From Streptomyces sp. G44 (GTDB lineage Bacteria; Actinomycetota; Actinomycetes; Streptomycetales; Streptomycetaceae), in contig NZ_JAFEXF010000035.1 of assembly GCF_016905445.1 (NCBI RefSeq), positions 1 to 46,085 on the forward strand: a DNA stretch of 46,085 bases, written 5' to 3'. Each line of letters opens with the position of its first letter. The stretch's first letter is position 1. Made by a program: the position numbers and the translations under genes. Under the pieces are notes generated by a model. That model did not search any database. It was not told where the DNA came from and saw only the letters and a list, made by a program, of their open reading frames with translations. Of the stretch, positions 1 through 8,234 are shown one piece after another.

Positions 1-745
1 GGCGCGGTGGTCGGTGGCGGCGGCGGAGGTGGAGACGAAGTGGCGGGCCAGGTCGGCCGCGTCGTCGCGGGGCACACCGAGCAGGGCGCAGCCGACCTGG
101 CCGGGGATGGGCAGGGCGAAGGTGGGCGTCGAGGTGGGCGCGGGAGGTCGAGCTCATCGGCGGTGTGATGACCGGGCCCGTGCCGAGTTCGGCGGGTTCG
201 ACGGACGGCCGTGCGGCGAGCGGGTCGTCGGCACGGACCGCGAGGACCCAGGGCAGGGCAAGGATCGGCCGCTGCTCGATGCCGCGCACGGGCTCGCCGA
301 GGGTGATCCAGGCGAGGTCGAGGTGGTCGGCGGCGAGAGCGTCGAAGCAGCCGCTGCTGGAGGCCACGGTCTCGAACTCCAGGCTGACGCCGGGGCAACG
401 CTCGCGGAAGCCGACGACGGCCTCGGCCATGAAGTGCCGCACACTGGTGGCGCCCGTCGTGATCCGCACCGTGCCGGCTTCCCCGCGGGCCTGCTCCCGC
501 AGACGCCGCACGGCGAGGTCGATGCCGCCGATGCCGTCGGACACGGCGGCGTGCAGCACGCGCCCGGCCGAGGTGGGCACGACGCCGCGCGCGTGCCGCT
601 CCAGGAGACTCACGCCGACTTCCCTCTCCAGGCGTTTGACGTGCTGGCTCACGGCCGACTGCGTACAGGTGAGGTCGCGGGCCACCGCGCTGAGGCTGCC
701 CGCGCGGCACACGGCCACGAAGACACGGAGATCGTCCAAGGTCAC
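1..745 (-). CDS. LysR-family transcriptional regulator, frame-broken and cut by window edge
   Basis: The minus strand from a GTG at 745 encodes a LysR N-terminus. An HTH at about residues 18-38 includes CTQSAVSQHVKRLEREVG, followed by the start of the effector-binding domain (EFETVASS, DLAWITLGEPV, ITPPMSSTSRAHLDAH). High G/C at third positions holds to about residue 208, near position 120. After that the same frame becomes arginine/proline-rich with poor third-position GC, while the +1 frame carries the good coding signal (ALPIPGQVGCALLGVPRDD) to the window edge. The family is usually about 300 residues, so either the gene is frameshifted or a second open frame takes over; I cannot tell which. 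No Shine-Dalgarno is visible before the GTG, so it may be leaderless. It diverges from the TauE-like permease gene. Confidence 0.75.
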   Translation of the reverse strand, partial: MTLDDLRVFVAVCRAGSLSAVARDLTCTQSAVSQHVKRLEREVGVSLLERHARGVVPTSAGRVLHAAVSDGIGGIDLAVRRLREQARGEAGTVRITTGATSVRHFMAEAVVGFRERCPGVSLEFETVASSSGCFDALAADHLDLAWITLGEPVRGIEQRPILALPWVLAVRADDPLAARPSVEPAELGTGPVITPPMSSTSRAHLDAHLRPAHPRPGRLRPARCAPRRRGRPGPPLRLHLRRRHRPPR

Positions 746-894
746 GGGAGGTGAAGTTACCCCGTGAGGCGGCGAGGGTGAAGCCAGAGCTTGGGGTGAT
801 GCAAGGAAACCGGAGGATTGACTTGGGTTTCGCACGTCCCCCAAGATCGTTGCTGGCCCGGGCGGCGACCCGGTGACGGGCGCCGACCCGGGGT

Positions 895-908
895 GACGGA
901 ATTCCGTC
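895..908. promoter_or_regulatory. Perfect 14-bp palindrome in the LysR/permease divergent spacer
   Basis: GACGGAATTCCGTC is a perfect inverted repeat lying 80 bp before the permease start and about 150 bp before the LysR gene. The spacer from 746 to 987 otherwise holds no gene. A LysR or other dimeric regulator could bind here; this is inference from symmetry and position only. Confidence 0.4.
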
Positions 909-987
909 GGCGGGCCACGACGGCGCGGGAGGCCCTACCGCGCGGGAGACGACCGTGTGGGAAAGGTGACGTGCGGAAGCGCTCGAA

Positions 988-1731
988 ATGGTGGCCGTCG
1001 GAGTGGCCGGTGTCGCGGCCGGCGGGATCAACGCGGTGGTGGGGTCCGGCACCCTCATCACCTTCCCCACCCTGCTCGCCTTCGGTTTCCCGCCGGTGCT
1101 CGCCAACGTGTCGAACAATCTCGGCCTGGTGCCGGGCACGCTGAGCGCCGCGTACGGCTACCGCAGGGAGATGAAGGGGCAGGCCCGGCGCCTGGTGCGG
1201 TTCGGCACGGCCTCCCTCATCGGCGGCCTCATCGGCGCGCTGCTGCTCCTGAAGCTGCCCGCCGACGCCTTCCAGGCGGTGGTGCCGGCGCTGATCCTGA
1301 CCGCGTGCGCCCTGGTGCTGCTCCAGCCCCGGCTGAACCGGCGGCTCAGGGAGCGCGGGGAGCGGGGCAAGCGGGACGGCGGCGTGCCGATGTGGTGCGG
1401 TGTGCTCGCCACGGGCGTGTACGGCGGCTACTTCGGGGCGGCGCAGGGGGTGCTGCTCATGGGTCTGTTCGGCGCCTTCCTCCTGGACGACCTGCAACGG
1501 CTGAACGCGGCGAAGAACGTCCTCGCCTCGCTCGTGAACGGGATCGCGGCCGTCGTCTTCATCGTGGTCGCCGACGTCGACTGGGCGGCGGCCGGGCTGA
1601 TCGCCGCCGGTTCCACGGTGGGCGGGCTGGTGGGCGCGCGCTACGGCCGCCGCCTCCCGCCCGTGCTGATGCGCTCCTTCATCGTCGTCGTGGGCGTCAC
1701 GGCGTCGGTGGCCATGATCGCGCAGGCGTAA
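988..1731 (+). CDS. TauE/SafE (TSUP) family membrane permease
   Basis: A 247-residue polytopic membrane protein. The N-terminal repeat has the family signature GGINAVVGSGTLITFPTLLA, followed by NVSNNLGLVPG. The C-terminal half has the matching YGGYFGAAQGVLLM and LNAAKNVLASLVNG segments. Members of this family export or import small sulfur- or carbon-containing anions such as sulfite, sulfoacetate or taurine-derived products; the substrate here cannot be read from sequence. An in-frame TGA at 967 bounds the frame, so the ATG at 988 is the only ATG/GTG/TTG start nearby, with GGAAG upstream as ribosome binding site. It diverges from a LysR-type gene, which may control it. A strong hairpin follows. 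Confidence 0.88.
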   Translation: MVAVGVAGVAAGGINAVVGSGTLITFPTLLAFGFPPVLANVSNNLGLVPGTLSAAYGYRREMKGQARRLVRFGTASLIGGLIGALLLLKLPADAFQAVVPALILTACALVLLQPRLNRRLRERGERGKRDGGVPMWCGVLATGVYGGYFGAAQGVLLMGLFGAFLLDDLQRLNAAKNVLASLVNGIAAVVFIVVADVDWAAAGLIAAGSTVGGLVGARYGRRLPPVLMRSFIVVVGVTASVAMIAQA

Positions 1732-1793
1732 CCCGGCTCACATGGGGGCCTGTGCACGGGCACCCCTCATGGTGGTTTATTGTTGAACATGAT

Positions 1794-1832
1794 GTGACCC
1801 CGACCGAGATTCCCCCGTCCGGTCGGGGTCAC
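1794..1832 (+). terminator. Hairpin after the TauE-like gene
   Basis: A 13-bp perfect stem (GTGACCCCGACCG pairing with CGGTCGGGGTCAC) with a 13-nt loop, about 60 nt after the permease stop. There is no U-run, as is usual for Streptomyces terminators. An operator role cannot be excluded. Confidence 0.6.
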
Positions 1833-1930
1833 TTCGCGTTCACGCGGCCGTCTTCCGCCGTTTTCACGCATTCGTGGGCGAATATGCCAACCACACCGCG
1901 TCACATCACCTCGGGCGGCATCATGCGTCC

Positions 1931-2200
1931 ATGGACGGTGCCCAGCCTGTGCAGGTCGTGTTCACCCCCGAGGAGTACGCCTCGGTCCTGCGCCACGCGG
2001 ACCGGCTCGGGATGCCGGTGGCGGAGTTCATACGCCGCGCGGTGACCAGCGCCGAGGAGCACCTCGACCTCTGCCGGATCCCCGAGGCCCGGCGCGGGGC
2101 GAGCGTGCCGCCGGTGCAGCGGAGCCTCGGGGCGGACGGGAGGCCCGCGCTCCGGCGGTTCCTCGACACCCTCGCCACCTCGGGCGAACCGAAGGAGTGA
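1931..2200 (+). CDS. Small ribbon-helix-helix-like protein
   Basis: An 89-residue protein from the ATG at 1931. The segment QVVFTPEEYASVLRHADR followed by LGMPVAEFIRRAVTSAEEH fits the beta-helix-helix pattern of CopG/Arc-like DNA-binding proteins (a strand, then two amphipathic helices with a G-x-x-V-A-E-F-I turn). The C-terminal half is basic and polar with no recognisable domain. A longer GTG start at 1874 is open in frame but adds an atypical histidine-rich leader. No toxin-like partner is adjacent, so a plain regulator is as likely as an antitoxin. It converges on asnB, with a terminator between them. Confidence 0.6.
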   Translation: MDGAQPVQVVFTPEEYASVLRHADRLGMPVAEFIRRAVTSAEEHLDLCRIPEARRGASVPPVQRSLGADGRPALRRFLDTLATSGEPKE

Positions 2201-2216
2201 GCGGCGCACTCCCTCC

Positions 2217-2242
2217 CCGGGCGCCACTGCTTCGGCACCCGG
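2217..2242. terminator. Bidirectional terminator between the small RHH gene and asnB
   Basis: A 9-bp stem with one mismatch (CCGGGCGCC against GGCACCCGG) and an 8-nt loop, sitting in the 48-bp convergent spacer. Confidence 0.55.
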
Positions 2243-2248
2243 TTCGCG

Positions 2249-4090
2249 TCAGGACAGCGCGATGTCCGGCTGGTAGAGGTCCAGCCAGAGCGCGAGGTCC
2301 AGGGTGCGCTCCAGACCACGCCGCGAGGCCTGGGTGATCTGCGGCGCCTCCCGCTCGGCGGCCCGCGCCGCGCGCTCCCGGTCCACGAGCTCGAAGACCG
2401 GGTGGCCGGGCCGGGCGAGCAATTCCTTGACGTGGCCCTGGAGAGCACGGGCGTACGCGGGGTCCTGCGTGGAGGGGTACGGGCTCTTGACCCGTTCGTA
2501 GATCGACCGGGGCAGCAGATCGGCGGTCGCCTCCCGCAGCAGGCTCTTCTCCCTGCCGTCGAAGGACTTCAGCGCCCAGGGCGTGTTGTAGACGTACTCG
2601 ACCAGGCGGTGGTCGCAGAACGGGACGCGCACTTCGAGGCCGACGGCCATGCTGGCGCGGTCCTTGCGGTCGAGCAGGACGCGCACGAAGCGGGTCAGGT
2701 GCAGATGGCAGATCTTGCGCATCCGGTACTCGAAGTCGCTCTCGCCGTCCAGGCGTCGGATGCCGTCGACAGCCGTCGCGTAACTCTCCTTGACGTATCC
2801 GGGCAGATCGAGCGCGTCCGTCAGGTCGGGGCGCAGCACCCCGGAGTCGTCCCCGAAGTGGTCGGCGAACCGCACGAGCCACGGGAACGTGTCCGCGGTG
2901 CGCGCCTGCTCGTCGAAGAACTGGAGGTACCCGCCGAAGACCTCGTCGGCGGACTCCCCGGAGAGCGCGACCGTGGAGTGCTCGCGGATGGCGCGGAAGA
3001 GGAGGTAGAGGGAGGCGTCCATGTCGCCGAAGCCCATGGGGATGTCCCGCGCGCGGATCATCTTGGCGCGTACGTCGGGGTCGGCGAGGGCGTGCGAGTC
3101 CAGGACGATGTCGCGGTGCTCGGTGCCCGCCGCCTTCGCCACGTCGTGCACGAACGGCGTGTCGGGCGTGCCCCGCAGTTCGTCGGCGACGAAGTGGTCC
3201 GCCTGGCCGACGAAGTCGACGGCGAAGCTGCGCACCGTCTCGCCCGCCTCGGCCAGTTGCCGCGCGGCGAGTGCCGTCATGGCCGAGGAGTCGAGGCCGC
3301 CGGAGAGCAGCGTGCAGCGCGGCACGTCGGAGACGAGCTGGCGGCGCACGATGTCCTCCAGGAGTTCGCGCACCTTCGCGATGGTCGCGTCACGGTCGTC
3401 GGTGTGCGGCCTCGTCTCCAGCGACCAGTACACGTGCCGACGCAGCCCCGAGCGGTCCACGGTCACCACGGTGCCGGGCTCGACCTCGCGCATGCCCTCC
3501 CACACCGCGTGGCCGGGCGTCTTGACCACGGAGAACAGCTCTCGCAGTCCGTCGACGCCGACGCGGGGACGGGCCAGCGGGTTGGCGAGGATCGCCTTGG
3601 GCTCGGAGCCGAAGAGGACGCCGTCGGCCGTCTCGTGGTAGTAGAACGGCTTGATGCCCATGCGGTCGCGGATCATGACGAGCCGGTCGTGCCGGGCGTC
3701 CCAGATCGCGAAGGCGTACATGCCGTTGAGCCGTTCGGCGAGGGACTCGCCCCACTCCAGATAGCCGCGCAGGACGACCTCGGTGTCGGACTCGGTCGTG
3801 AACCGGTGGCCGCGGCCCGCCAGTTCGCGCCTGAGTTCGGTGAAGTTGTACGTCTCCCCCGAGTAGACCAGGGCGACGGTTCCGGTCGGCGTCTCGACCG
3901 TCATGGGCTGGCGTCCTCCGGGCAGATCGATGATCGCGAGCCGGCGGTGTCCGAGCCCTGCGGGGCCGCCGGTCCACGTGCCGCGGTCGTCCGGTCCCCG
4001 GCAGGACATCGTCTCCGTCATGGCGTCCAGGGTGGTGGACGCGGCCGTCAGGTCACGGTCGAAGGAGACCCAGCCGGTGATGCCACACAT
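2249..4090 (-). CDS. asnB: Asparagine synthase (glutamine-hydrolysing)
   Basis: A 613-residue two-domain amidotransferase that makes asparagine, or amidates a related carboxylate, using glutamine and ATP. Cys2 (MCGITGW) is the N-terminal glutaminase nucleophile; RLAIIDLPGGRQPM and the YSGETYNF region belong to the same class II domain. The synthetase domain carries the PP-loop LLSGGLDSSAMTAL and the SGESADEVFGGY motif. Length and domain order match bacterial AsnB. AGGAGG stands upstream of the ATG. Streptomyces carry several AsnB paralogues, some acting in cell-wall or secondary-metabolite amidation, so asparagine biosynthesis is the default rather than a proven role. It is monocistronic here, between convergent and tail-facing neighbours. 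Confidence 0.92.
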   Translation of the reverse strand: MCGITGWVSFDRDLTAASTTLDAMTETMSCRGPDDRGTWTGGPAGLGHRRLAIIDLPGGRQPMTVETPTGTVALVYSGETYNFTELRRELAGRGHRFTTESDTEVVLRGYLEWGESLAERLNGMYAFAIWDARHDRLVMIRDRMGIKPFYYHETADGVLFGSEPKAILANPLARPRVGVDGLRELFSVVKTPGHAVWEGMREVEPGTVVTVDRSGLRRHVYWSLETRPHTDDRDATIAKVRELLEDIVRRQLVSDVPRCTLLSGGLDSSAMTALAARQLAEAGETVRSFAVDFVGQADHFVADELRGTPDTPFVHDVAKAAGTEHRDIVLDSHALADPDVRAKMIRARDIPMGFGDMDASLYLLFRAIREHSTVALSGESADEVFGGYLQFFDEQARTADTFPWLVRFADHFGDDSGVLRPDLTDALDLPGYVKESYATAVDGIRRLDGESDFEYRMRKICHLHLTRFVRVLLDRKDRASMAVGLEVRVPFCDHRLVEYVYNTPWALKSFDGREKSLLREATADLLPRSIYERVKSPYPSTQDPAYARALQGHVKELLARPGHPVFELVDRERAARAAEREAPQITQASRRGLERTLDLALWLDLYQPDIALS

Positions 4091-4358
4091 GTGCTTCCTC
4101 CTGCTCTTGCGAACCAGGCGCAGCGAGTAGACACATCCACGTCATTAGATGTATCTAGCACCTATGTGTCGATCGTGCGCCTGCGATTGCGTACGGTCAA
4201 CGTTCCGGAGACCCACGACCGGCCACCGCCCCCACACTTTCGGCCGCACTTTGCCAAGGCCAGAAGGGGTACCTCGGCCGGAAAAGGCCTCCACGCGCAC
4301 CCATCCGGACCCACGCACGATCACGAACGGAAACATTCCGGCCACGGGCAAAGACTTG
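4091..4358 (-). promoter_or_regulatory. asnB promoter region with a palindrome near the expected transcript start
   Basis: This stretch upstream of asnB holds no gene. On the minus strand TTGACC (4200-4195) and CACGAT (4177-4172) are spaced 17 nt and could be a housekeeping promoter. Just downstream lies TAGATGTATCTA (4146-4157), five-base arms around GT, which is AT-rich against its surroundings and well placed for an operator. Both are read by eye only. Confidence 0.4.
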
Positions 4359-4988
4359 TCAACGACCGGCGCCGGACGGCTCCGCCCCACCCGCAAGCAA
4401 CCGCTCGGCCTCCCCTCGGGCCTGATCGAGCGCGTCGGGGAAGATCCGCAGGCCGTGCGCGACGAGGCCGCCCTCATGCAGCAGCGTCAGCGTCCGCGCC
4501 AGGCGTTCGGCGCCACGCGGGGAGACCTCCCGGGCCAGGCCCGTGAAGAGCGCGAGCATCCAGGCCTTCTGCCCGGTGATGACCGGGTACGCGGGGTGCG
4601 CGGCGTCGCTGATCTCGGCATGCGCGTTGACCATGCCGCACCCCTTGACCGAGCGGTCCGCCGCCCAGTCGCGCGAGGCGTCGAAGACGGCCAGGATCCG
4701 GGCGCGCGGCGTGGGCGCCGCCTCCAGATACCCGGCGAGGAACTCCCTCCAGCGCTCGTCCCGGTCGGCGAGGTACTCCACGACGATCTGCTCCTTGGAG
4801 CCGAACCGGTCGTAGAGGGTCTTCTTCGTCACCCCCGCCTCGGCCGCGATCAGATCCACGCCGACGGCATGGATCCCGCGCTCGTAGAAGAGCCGCCCCG
4901 CGGCGTCGAGGGCGCGGCGCGCCGCCGGCGTCATGGCGATGCGCCGCGGCGCGGCGACCGCTCCCACGCCCTCCTTCTCGTACGCCAT
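4359..4988 (-). CDS. TetR-family transcriptional regulator
   Basis: About 209 residues. An N-terminal TetR HTH (GRLFYERGIHAVGVDLIAAE, then AGVTKKTLYDRFGSKEQIV) is followed by an all-helical ligand-binding region with CGMVNAHAEISDAAHP. I place the start at the ATG at 4988, preceded by GAGGA. ATGs at 5009 and 5018 are in frame but lack a ribosome site. A TATACA box at 5036-5031 on the minus strand lies inside one of two matching operators, which suggests autorepression. It is divergent from a DMT-family exporter, the usual arrangement in which a TetR protein represses an efflux gene. The ligand is unknown. Confidence 0.85.
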   Translation of the reverse strand: MAYEKEGVGAVAAPRRIAMTPAARRALDAAGRLFYERGIHAVGVDLIAAEAGVTKKTLYDRFGSKEQIVVEYLADRDERWREFLAGYLEAAPTPRARILAVFDASRDWAADRSVKGCGMVNAHAEISDAAHPAYPVITGQKAWMLALFTGLAREVSPRGAERLARTLTLLHEGGLVAHGLRIFPDALDQARGEAERLLAGGAEPSGAGR

Positions 4989-5020
4989 CCCGCACCCGTC
5001 CTCGCTCATGCAACCCATAG

Positions 5021-5072
5021 TAGACCGTTCTGTATACTCGACCCCGGGATCAGGGGTAAACAGATCGGTCTA
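5021..5072. promoter_or_regulatory. Paired TetR operators between the regulator and exporter genes
   Basis: Two 16-bp imperfect palindromes, TAGACCGTTCTGTATA (5021-5036) and TAAACAGATCGGTCTA (5057-5072), both fit TAnACnGNNCnGTnTA. They are inverted relative to each other, so AGTAGACCG (5019-5027) and CGGTCTACT (5066-5074) also form a long-range inverted repeat. They sit in the divergent promoter of the TetR gene and the DMT transporter, so both genes are probably repressed together. Confidence 0.7.
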
Positions 5073-5124
5073 CTCTCTCGCGCCGGGCCGCTCCCCCGTG
5101 GCGGGCGTGGCGGGAAGGAGCACC

Positions 5125-6069
5125 ATGAACGTCCTGCTGTCCATCGCCTTCGTGCTGACCTGGAGCTCCGGTTTCATCGGGGCCAAGCTCGGCGCGGGCA
5201 GCGCCTCCGCGGTGACGGTGCTGATGTGGCGGTTCCTGCCGCTGGCCCTGGTCCTCGGGGCCGTCGCCCTCACTGTGGCGCGCGCGCCCTGGCGCGGTCT
5301 GACGGCACGCGACGTCGGGCGGCAGGCACTCGTGGGCGTGCTGTCGCAGAGCGGATACCTGCTCACCGTCTACTACGCCATCCAGCTCGGCGTCTCCAGC
5401 GGCACCACCGCCCTGATCGACGGCACCCAGCCCCTGGTGGCGGGAGCGCTCGCCGGTCCGCTGCTGGGGCAGTTCGTCTCCCGCACGCAGTGGATCGGCC
5501 TCGGGCTCGGGGTCAGCGGCGTCGTCATCGTGACGGCGGCCGACTTCGCGGGCGGCGGCGACACCGTGTGGTGGGCCTATCTCGTGCCGTTCCTCGGCAT
5601 GCTGTCGCTGGTGGCGGCGACGTTCCTGGACCGGCGCACGACGCGCCCGGTGGGCCCGGCGGTATCCATGACCATCCACTGCCTCACCAGTGCCGCCGTC
5701 TTCACGGCGCTCGCCGTGGCGGCGCGGGCCGCGACGCCACCGGCCGAGATGTCCTTCTGGGCCGCGATCGGCTGGCTCGTGACGCTCTCCACGTTCGGCG
5801 GGTACGGCCTGTACTGGCTGATCCTGCGGCGCTCCGGGGTCACCCGGGTCAACACGCTGATGTTCCTGATGGCCCCGGTGACGGCCCTGTGGGGCGCCCT
5901 GATGTTCGGTGAGCCCTTCGGCGCGCAGACGGTGCTCGGCCTGGCGGTGGGGCTCGCCGCGGTGGCCGTCGTACGGCGCGGCGAGCGTCCCCGGGCGGCC
6001 GGCGCACCCGCGGGGCGGGTCACCGCGGAGTCAGGAAGGCCTGCACCGAGGGCGCGTACCGGTCGGTGA
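5125..6069 (+). CDS. EamA/DMT-family transporter
   Basis: A 314-residue membrane protein with about ten hydrophobic segments arranged as two EamA repeats (first from SIAFVLTWSSGFIGAKLG, second from YLVPFLGMLSLVAATFLDRR). The motif FLMAPVTALWGALMFGE near the C-terminus is typical of RhaT/YdcZ-like drug/metabolite exporters. The ATG at 5125 is preceded by AAGGAG. The last 25 or so residues are arginine- and alanine-rich and hydrophilic. Its 3' end overlaps the convergent TetR gene by 50 bp. Control by the divergent TetR gene is inferred from the operator pair. The substrate is unknown. Confidence 0.88.
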   Translation: MNVLLSIAFVLTWSSGFIGAKLGAGSASAVTVLMWRFLPLALVLGAVALTVARAPWRGLTARDVGRQALVGVLSQSGYLLTVYYAIQLGVSSGTTALIDGTQPLVAGALAGPLLGQFVSRTQWIGLGLGVSGVVIVTAADFAGGGDTVWWAYLVPFLGMLSLVAATFLDRRTTRPVGPAVSMTIHCLTSAAVFTALAVAARAATPPAEMSFWAAIGWLVTLSTFGGYGLYWLILRRSGVTRVNTLMFLMAPVTALWGALMFGEPFGAQTVLGLAVGLAAVAVVRRGERPRAAGAPAGRVTAESGRPAPRARTGR

Positions 6070-6625
6070 TGTCCGCGATCGACGCGGCGCGCAGGCGCGG
6101 GCCGCGGGCGATGCCGTACATGACGCCGAGGCCCAGCAGCATGCTCACGGCGAGTTCGGCGCGCAGCTCCGCGTCCGGTCCCGGGAGGCGCTCGGCCAGC
6201 CGTTGGGCCACCTGGGCGCGGAAGTTGGCGCGCAGGAGGTCGCCCCGCTCGCCGTGGAGCGGGGCGAAGACGATGCGCAGGATGGGGTCGGCGCCCCGCT
6301 CGGCCTGGCCGGTCAGCAAGTGGTGGACCATGTGCCGGCCGAGGCCGGCGAGTGGCGCGTCGAGGAGCCCGGCCACGTCGGCTTCGAAGCACATGACCTG
6401 AGCGAACAGGGCGTCCTTGTTGCCGAAGTACTTCAGGACCAGTGGTGCGCTCACCCCGGCGCGCTCGGCCACCGCCTTGAGGGTGATCTCACCGTGCGCG
6501 TGCCGCGCGAGGAGGTGGCGGGCGGCCCGGACGATGGAGTCCTTGGTGGCCTCGGCGTCCCTGCGAACGGGGGCCCGGGCCCGGCCCTCACCCTCGCCCG
6601 CCGGAGGGACACTCCTTCTCGCCAC
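6020..6625 (-). CDS. TetR-family transcriptional regulator
   Basis: About 201 residues with an N-terminal HTH (ATKDSIVRAARHLLARHAHG, ITLKAVAERAGVSAPLVLKYFGNKDAL) and a TetR C-terminal domain (YGIARGPRLRAA near the end). I chose the GTG at 6625, which follows GAGG at suitable spacing and gives the family's usual size. An open frame back to 6757 would add about 44 residues of low-quality sequence overlapping the operator region. The gene runs convergently into the DMT transporter with a 50-bp overlap. A palindrome about 80 bp upstream is the likely autoregulatory site. Confidence 0.82.
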   Translation of the reverse strand: MARRSVPPAGEGEGRARAPVRRDAEATKDSIVRAARHLLARHAHGEITLKAVAERAGVSAPLVLKYFGNKDALFAQVMCFEADVAGLLDAPLAGLGRHMVHHLLTGQAERGADPILRIVFAPLHGERGDLLRANFRAQVAQRLAERLPGPDAELRAELAVSMLLGLGVMYGIARGPRLRAASIADITDRYAPSVQAFLTPR

Positions 6626-6683
6626 GGATACCGCCTCCCCTTCCGCCGCTGGGCGTCGGAAGAGCACCGACGAGGCGCTGGCG

Positions 6684-6722
6684 CGTGGATATTCACGATA
6701 GCGGGTGAATGGGTATTCACCC
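6684..6722. promoter_or_regulatory. Candidate operator pair upstream of the second TetR gene
   Basis: GGGTGAAT and ATTCACCC (6703-6710 and 6715-6722) are perfect 8-bp arms around GGGT. A second weaker palindrome, CGTGGATATTCACG (6684-6697), shares the ATTCAC half. The 20-bp symmetric site with a neighbouring half-like site is typical of TetR-family autoregulation. Confidence 0.6.
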
Positions 6723-6913
6723 CCAGGAAATCGGCATGTGCCGGAGGAGCATGCCACTCATGTCCGGTGAAGAGGACCATGCCCGCTGATGTCCGTGAAG
6801 CGGGCCTTGCCGTTCATATCCGTGCATGCGCGCTGTCGGCAACCGGCCATTGGCCGTGGGGGTTATCCGCCGCGCGAGGCCGCTTTCCGGCCGCTTCGGC
6901 CATACTGCCGCCC

Positions 6914-7801
6914 ATGAACCGTCTTCGCATCGGCCTCGTGGGCACAGGGCCCTGGGCCACTACCACGCACGCCCCCGCCCTAGCCCGGCACCCGGACATC
7001 GACCTCAGCGGTGTGTGGGGCCGTCGCCCGGAGGCCGCGGCCACGCTCGCCTCCGCACACGGGACGACGGCGTACGCGGACGTCGACGAACTGTTCGCCG
7101 CGAGCGACGCCGTGGCCTTCGCGGTCCCGCCCGACGTGCAGGCGCCGCTGGCCGCGCGCGCCGCGGCGGCGGGCTGCCACCTGCTCCTCGACAAGCCGGT
7201 GGCCACGGCGCCGGACGCCGCGCGCGAGCTGGCCCTCGCGGTGGAGCGCGCCGAAGTGGCGTCCGTGGTCTTCTTCACGCTGCGCTTCGCCACCCTCAGC
7301 TCGGCGTGGGTGGCCGAACAGGCCGCCGTCGGCGGCTGGTTCACCGGCCGCGCCGACTGGTACGGCTCCTTCTACGCCCCGGACGGATCCGCCGCGTTCT
7401 CCTCGCCGTGGCGCGCGAGCCGCGGCGGCCTGTGGGACGTGGGGCCGCACGCCCTGTCGATGCTGCTGCCGGTCCTCGGCGACGTGAGCGAGGTGACGGC
7501 CGCTCCGGGGCCCGGCGACACGGCCCACCTGATCCTGCGCCACGCGGGCGGCGCCTCCAGCACTGCGGCGCTGAGCCTCACGGCGCCGGCGAAGGGGTCG
7601 GGCCTGGCCGTGGAGTTGCGCGGCGAGAGCGGCATCGCCGTACTGCCGCCGTGGGAAGGCGCCGACGAGGCCTTCGACGCCGCGATCGACGGACTCGTCA
7701 CGGCCGCGCACACCGGCGCGGCCCACCCGTGCGACGTCCGGTTCGGACTGCGGGTCACGGAGATCCTGGCGCGGGCCGAGGAGCGGATCAGGGCCGCGTG
7801 A
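6914..7801 (+). CDS. Gfo/Idh/MocA-family oxidoreductase
   Basis: 295 residues. An N-terminal Rossmann fold begins IGLVGTGPWATTTHAPAL (dinucleotide-binding GxGxxA/G), followed by LLLDKPVAT, the family's DKP motif with the catalytic-site lysine. The C-terminal half carries the alpha/beta substrate domain, including GGLWDVGPHALSML with the expected histidine. Such enzymes oxidise or reduce sugars, inositols or related alcohols with NAD(P). The protein is shorter than the typical 330-380 residues but has both domains. The upstream spacer contains two imperfect copies of ATGTCCG-TGAAG (6760-6772 and 6789-6800). No pathway partner is adjacent, so the substrate is unknown. Confidence 0.85.
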   Translation: MNRLRIGLVGTGPWATTTHAPALARHPDIDLSGVWGRRPEAAATLASAHGTTAYADVDELFAASDAVAFAVPPDVQAPLAARAAAAGCHLLLDKPVATAPDAARELALAVERAEVASVVFFTLRFATLSSAWVAEQAAVGGWFTGRADWYGSFYAPDGSAAFSSPWRASRGGLWDVGPHALSMLLPVLGDVSEVTAAPGPGDTAHLILRHAGGASSTAALSLTAPAKGSGLAVELRGESGIAVLPPWEGADEAFDAAIDGLVTAAHTGAAHPCDVRFGLRVTEILARAEERIRAA

Positions 7802-8234
7802 CGCGGCCGGGGACAACCACGGGCGGTCGGTACCGTGGCCGCTACGTAATGGCGAGTGACGGCACCGACCGCAGCCGGTGGACCCACGAAACCGGACCGG
7901 GAAGAAGGTCCGCGTGGTGCGGTGCTGCCCTGTTTCCAACCACACGGATCGGAATACGAACAACCGTCCCACGCGCATCCCGCGTCGGCTCGATGGGCCT
8001 AGGGGGTACCCAATGCCGGGGAATTTCAGCCATTCTCAAGCTCCCCGGGCAAGATGCCCCACAGTTGTGCCCGCGCACTCGCCGACGATCAAACCCGCTG
8101 GTCGACGAGGTCGCGCAGACCATGATGCCGCAGCGACTGATCGTTTTCTTCGGGCAATGTTTACTACCAAAGAAGATGCGAATATTTAGACTGATCACGC
8201 TCCAACTCGGCGTGCACAAGAGGGATTACCCACC
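7802..8234 (+). other. Intergenic region upstream of the Xre/MmyB-like regulator
   Basis: No convincing gene in this 433-bp spacer. A 6-bp hairpin (CCACGG/CCGTGG) lies at about 7817-7838 after the oxidoreductase. GC content falls clearly towards 8130-8230, a likely promoter and 5' leader for the next gene. Confidence 0.5.

Noticed and set aside
2402..4546. 714-codon plus-strand open frame opposite asnB
   Set aside because: It is the antisense of a well-supported asnB gene; the translation is low in complexity and lacks any family motif, as expected for mirror frames in high-GC DNA.
7802..8234. A hidden small gene in the long spacer before the MmyB-like regulator
   Set aside because: Open frames here lack codon bias, ribosome sites and recognisable protein features.
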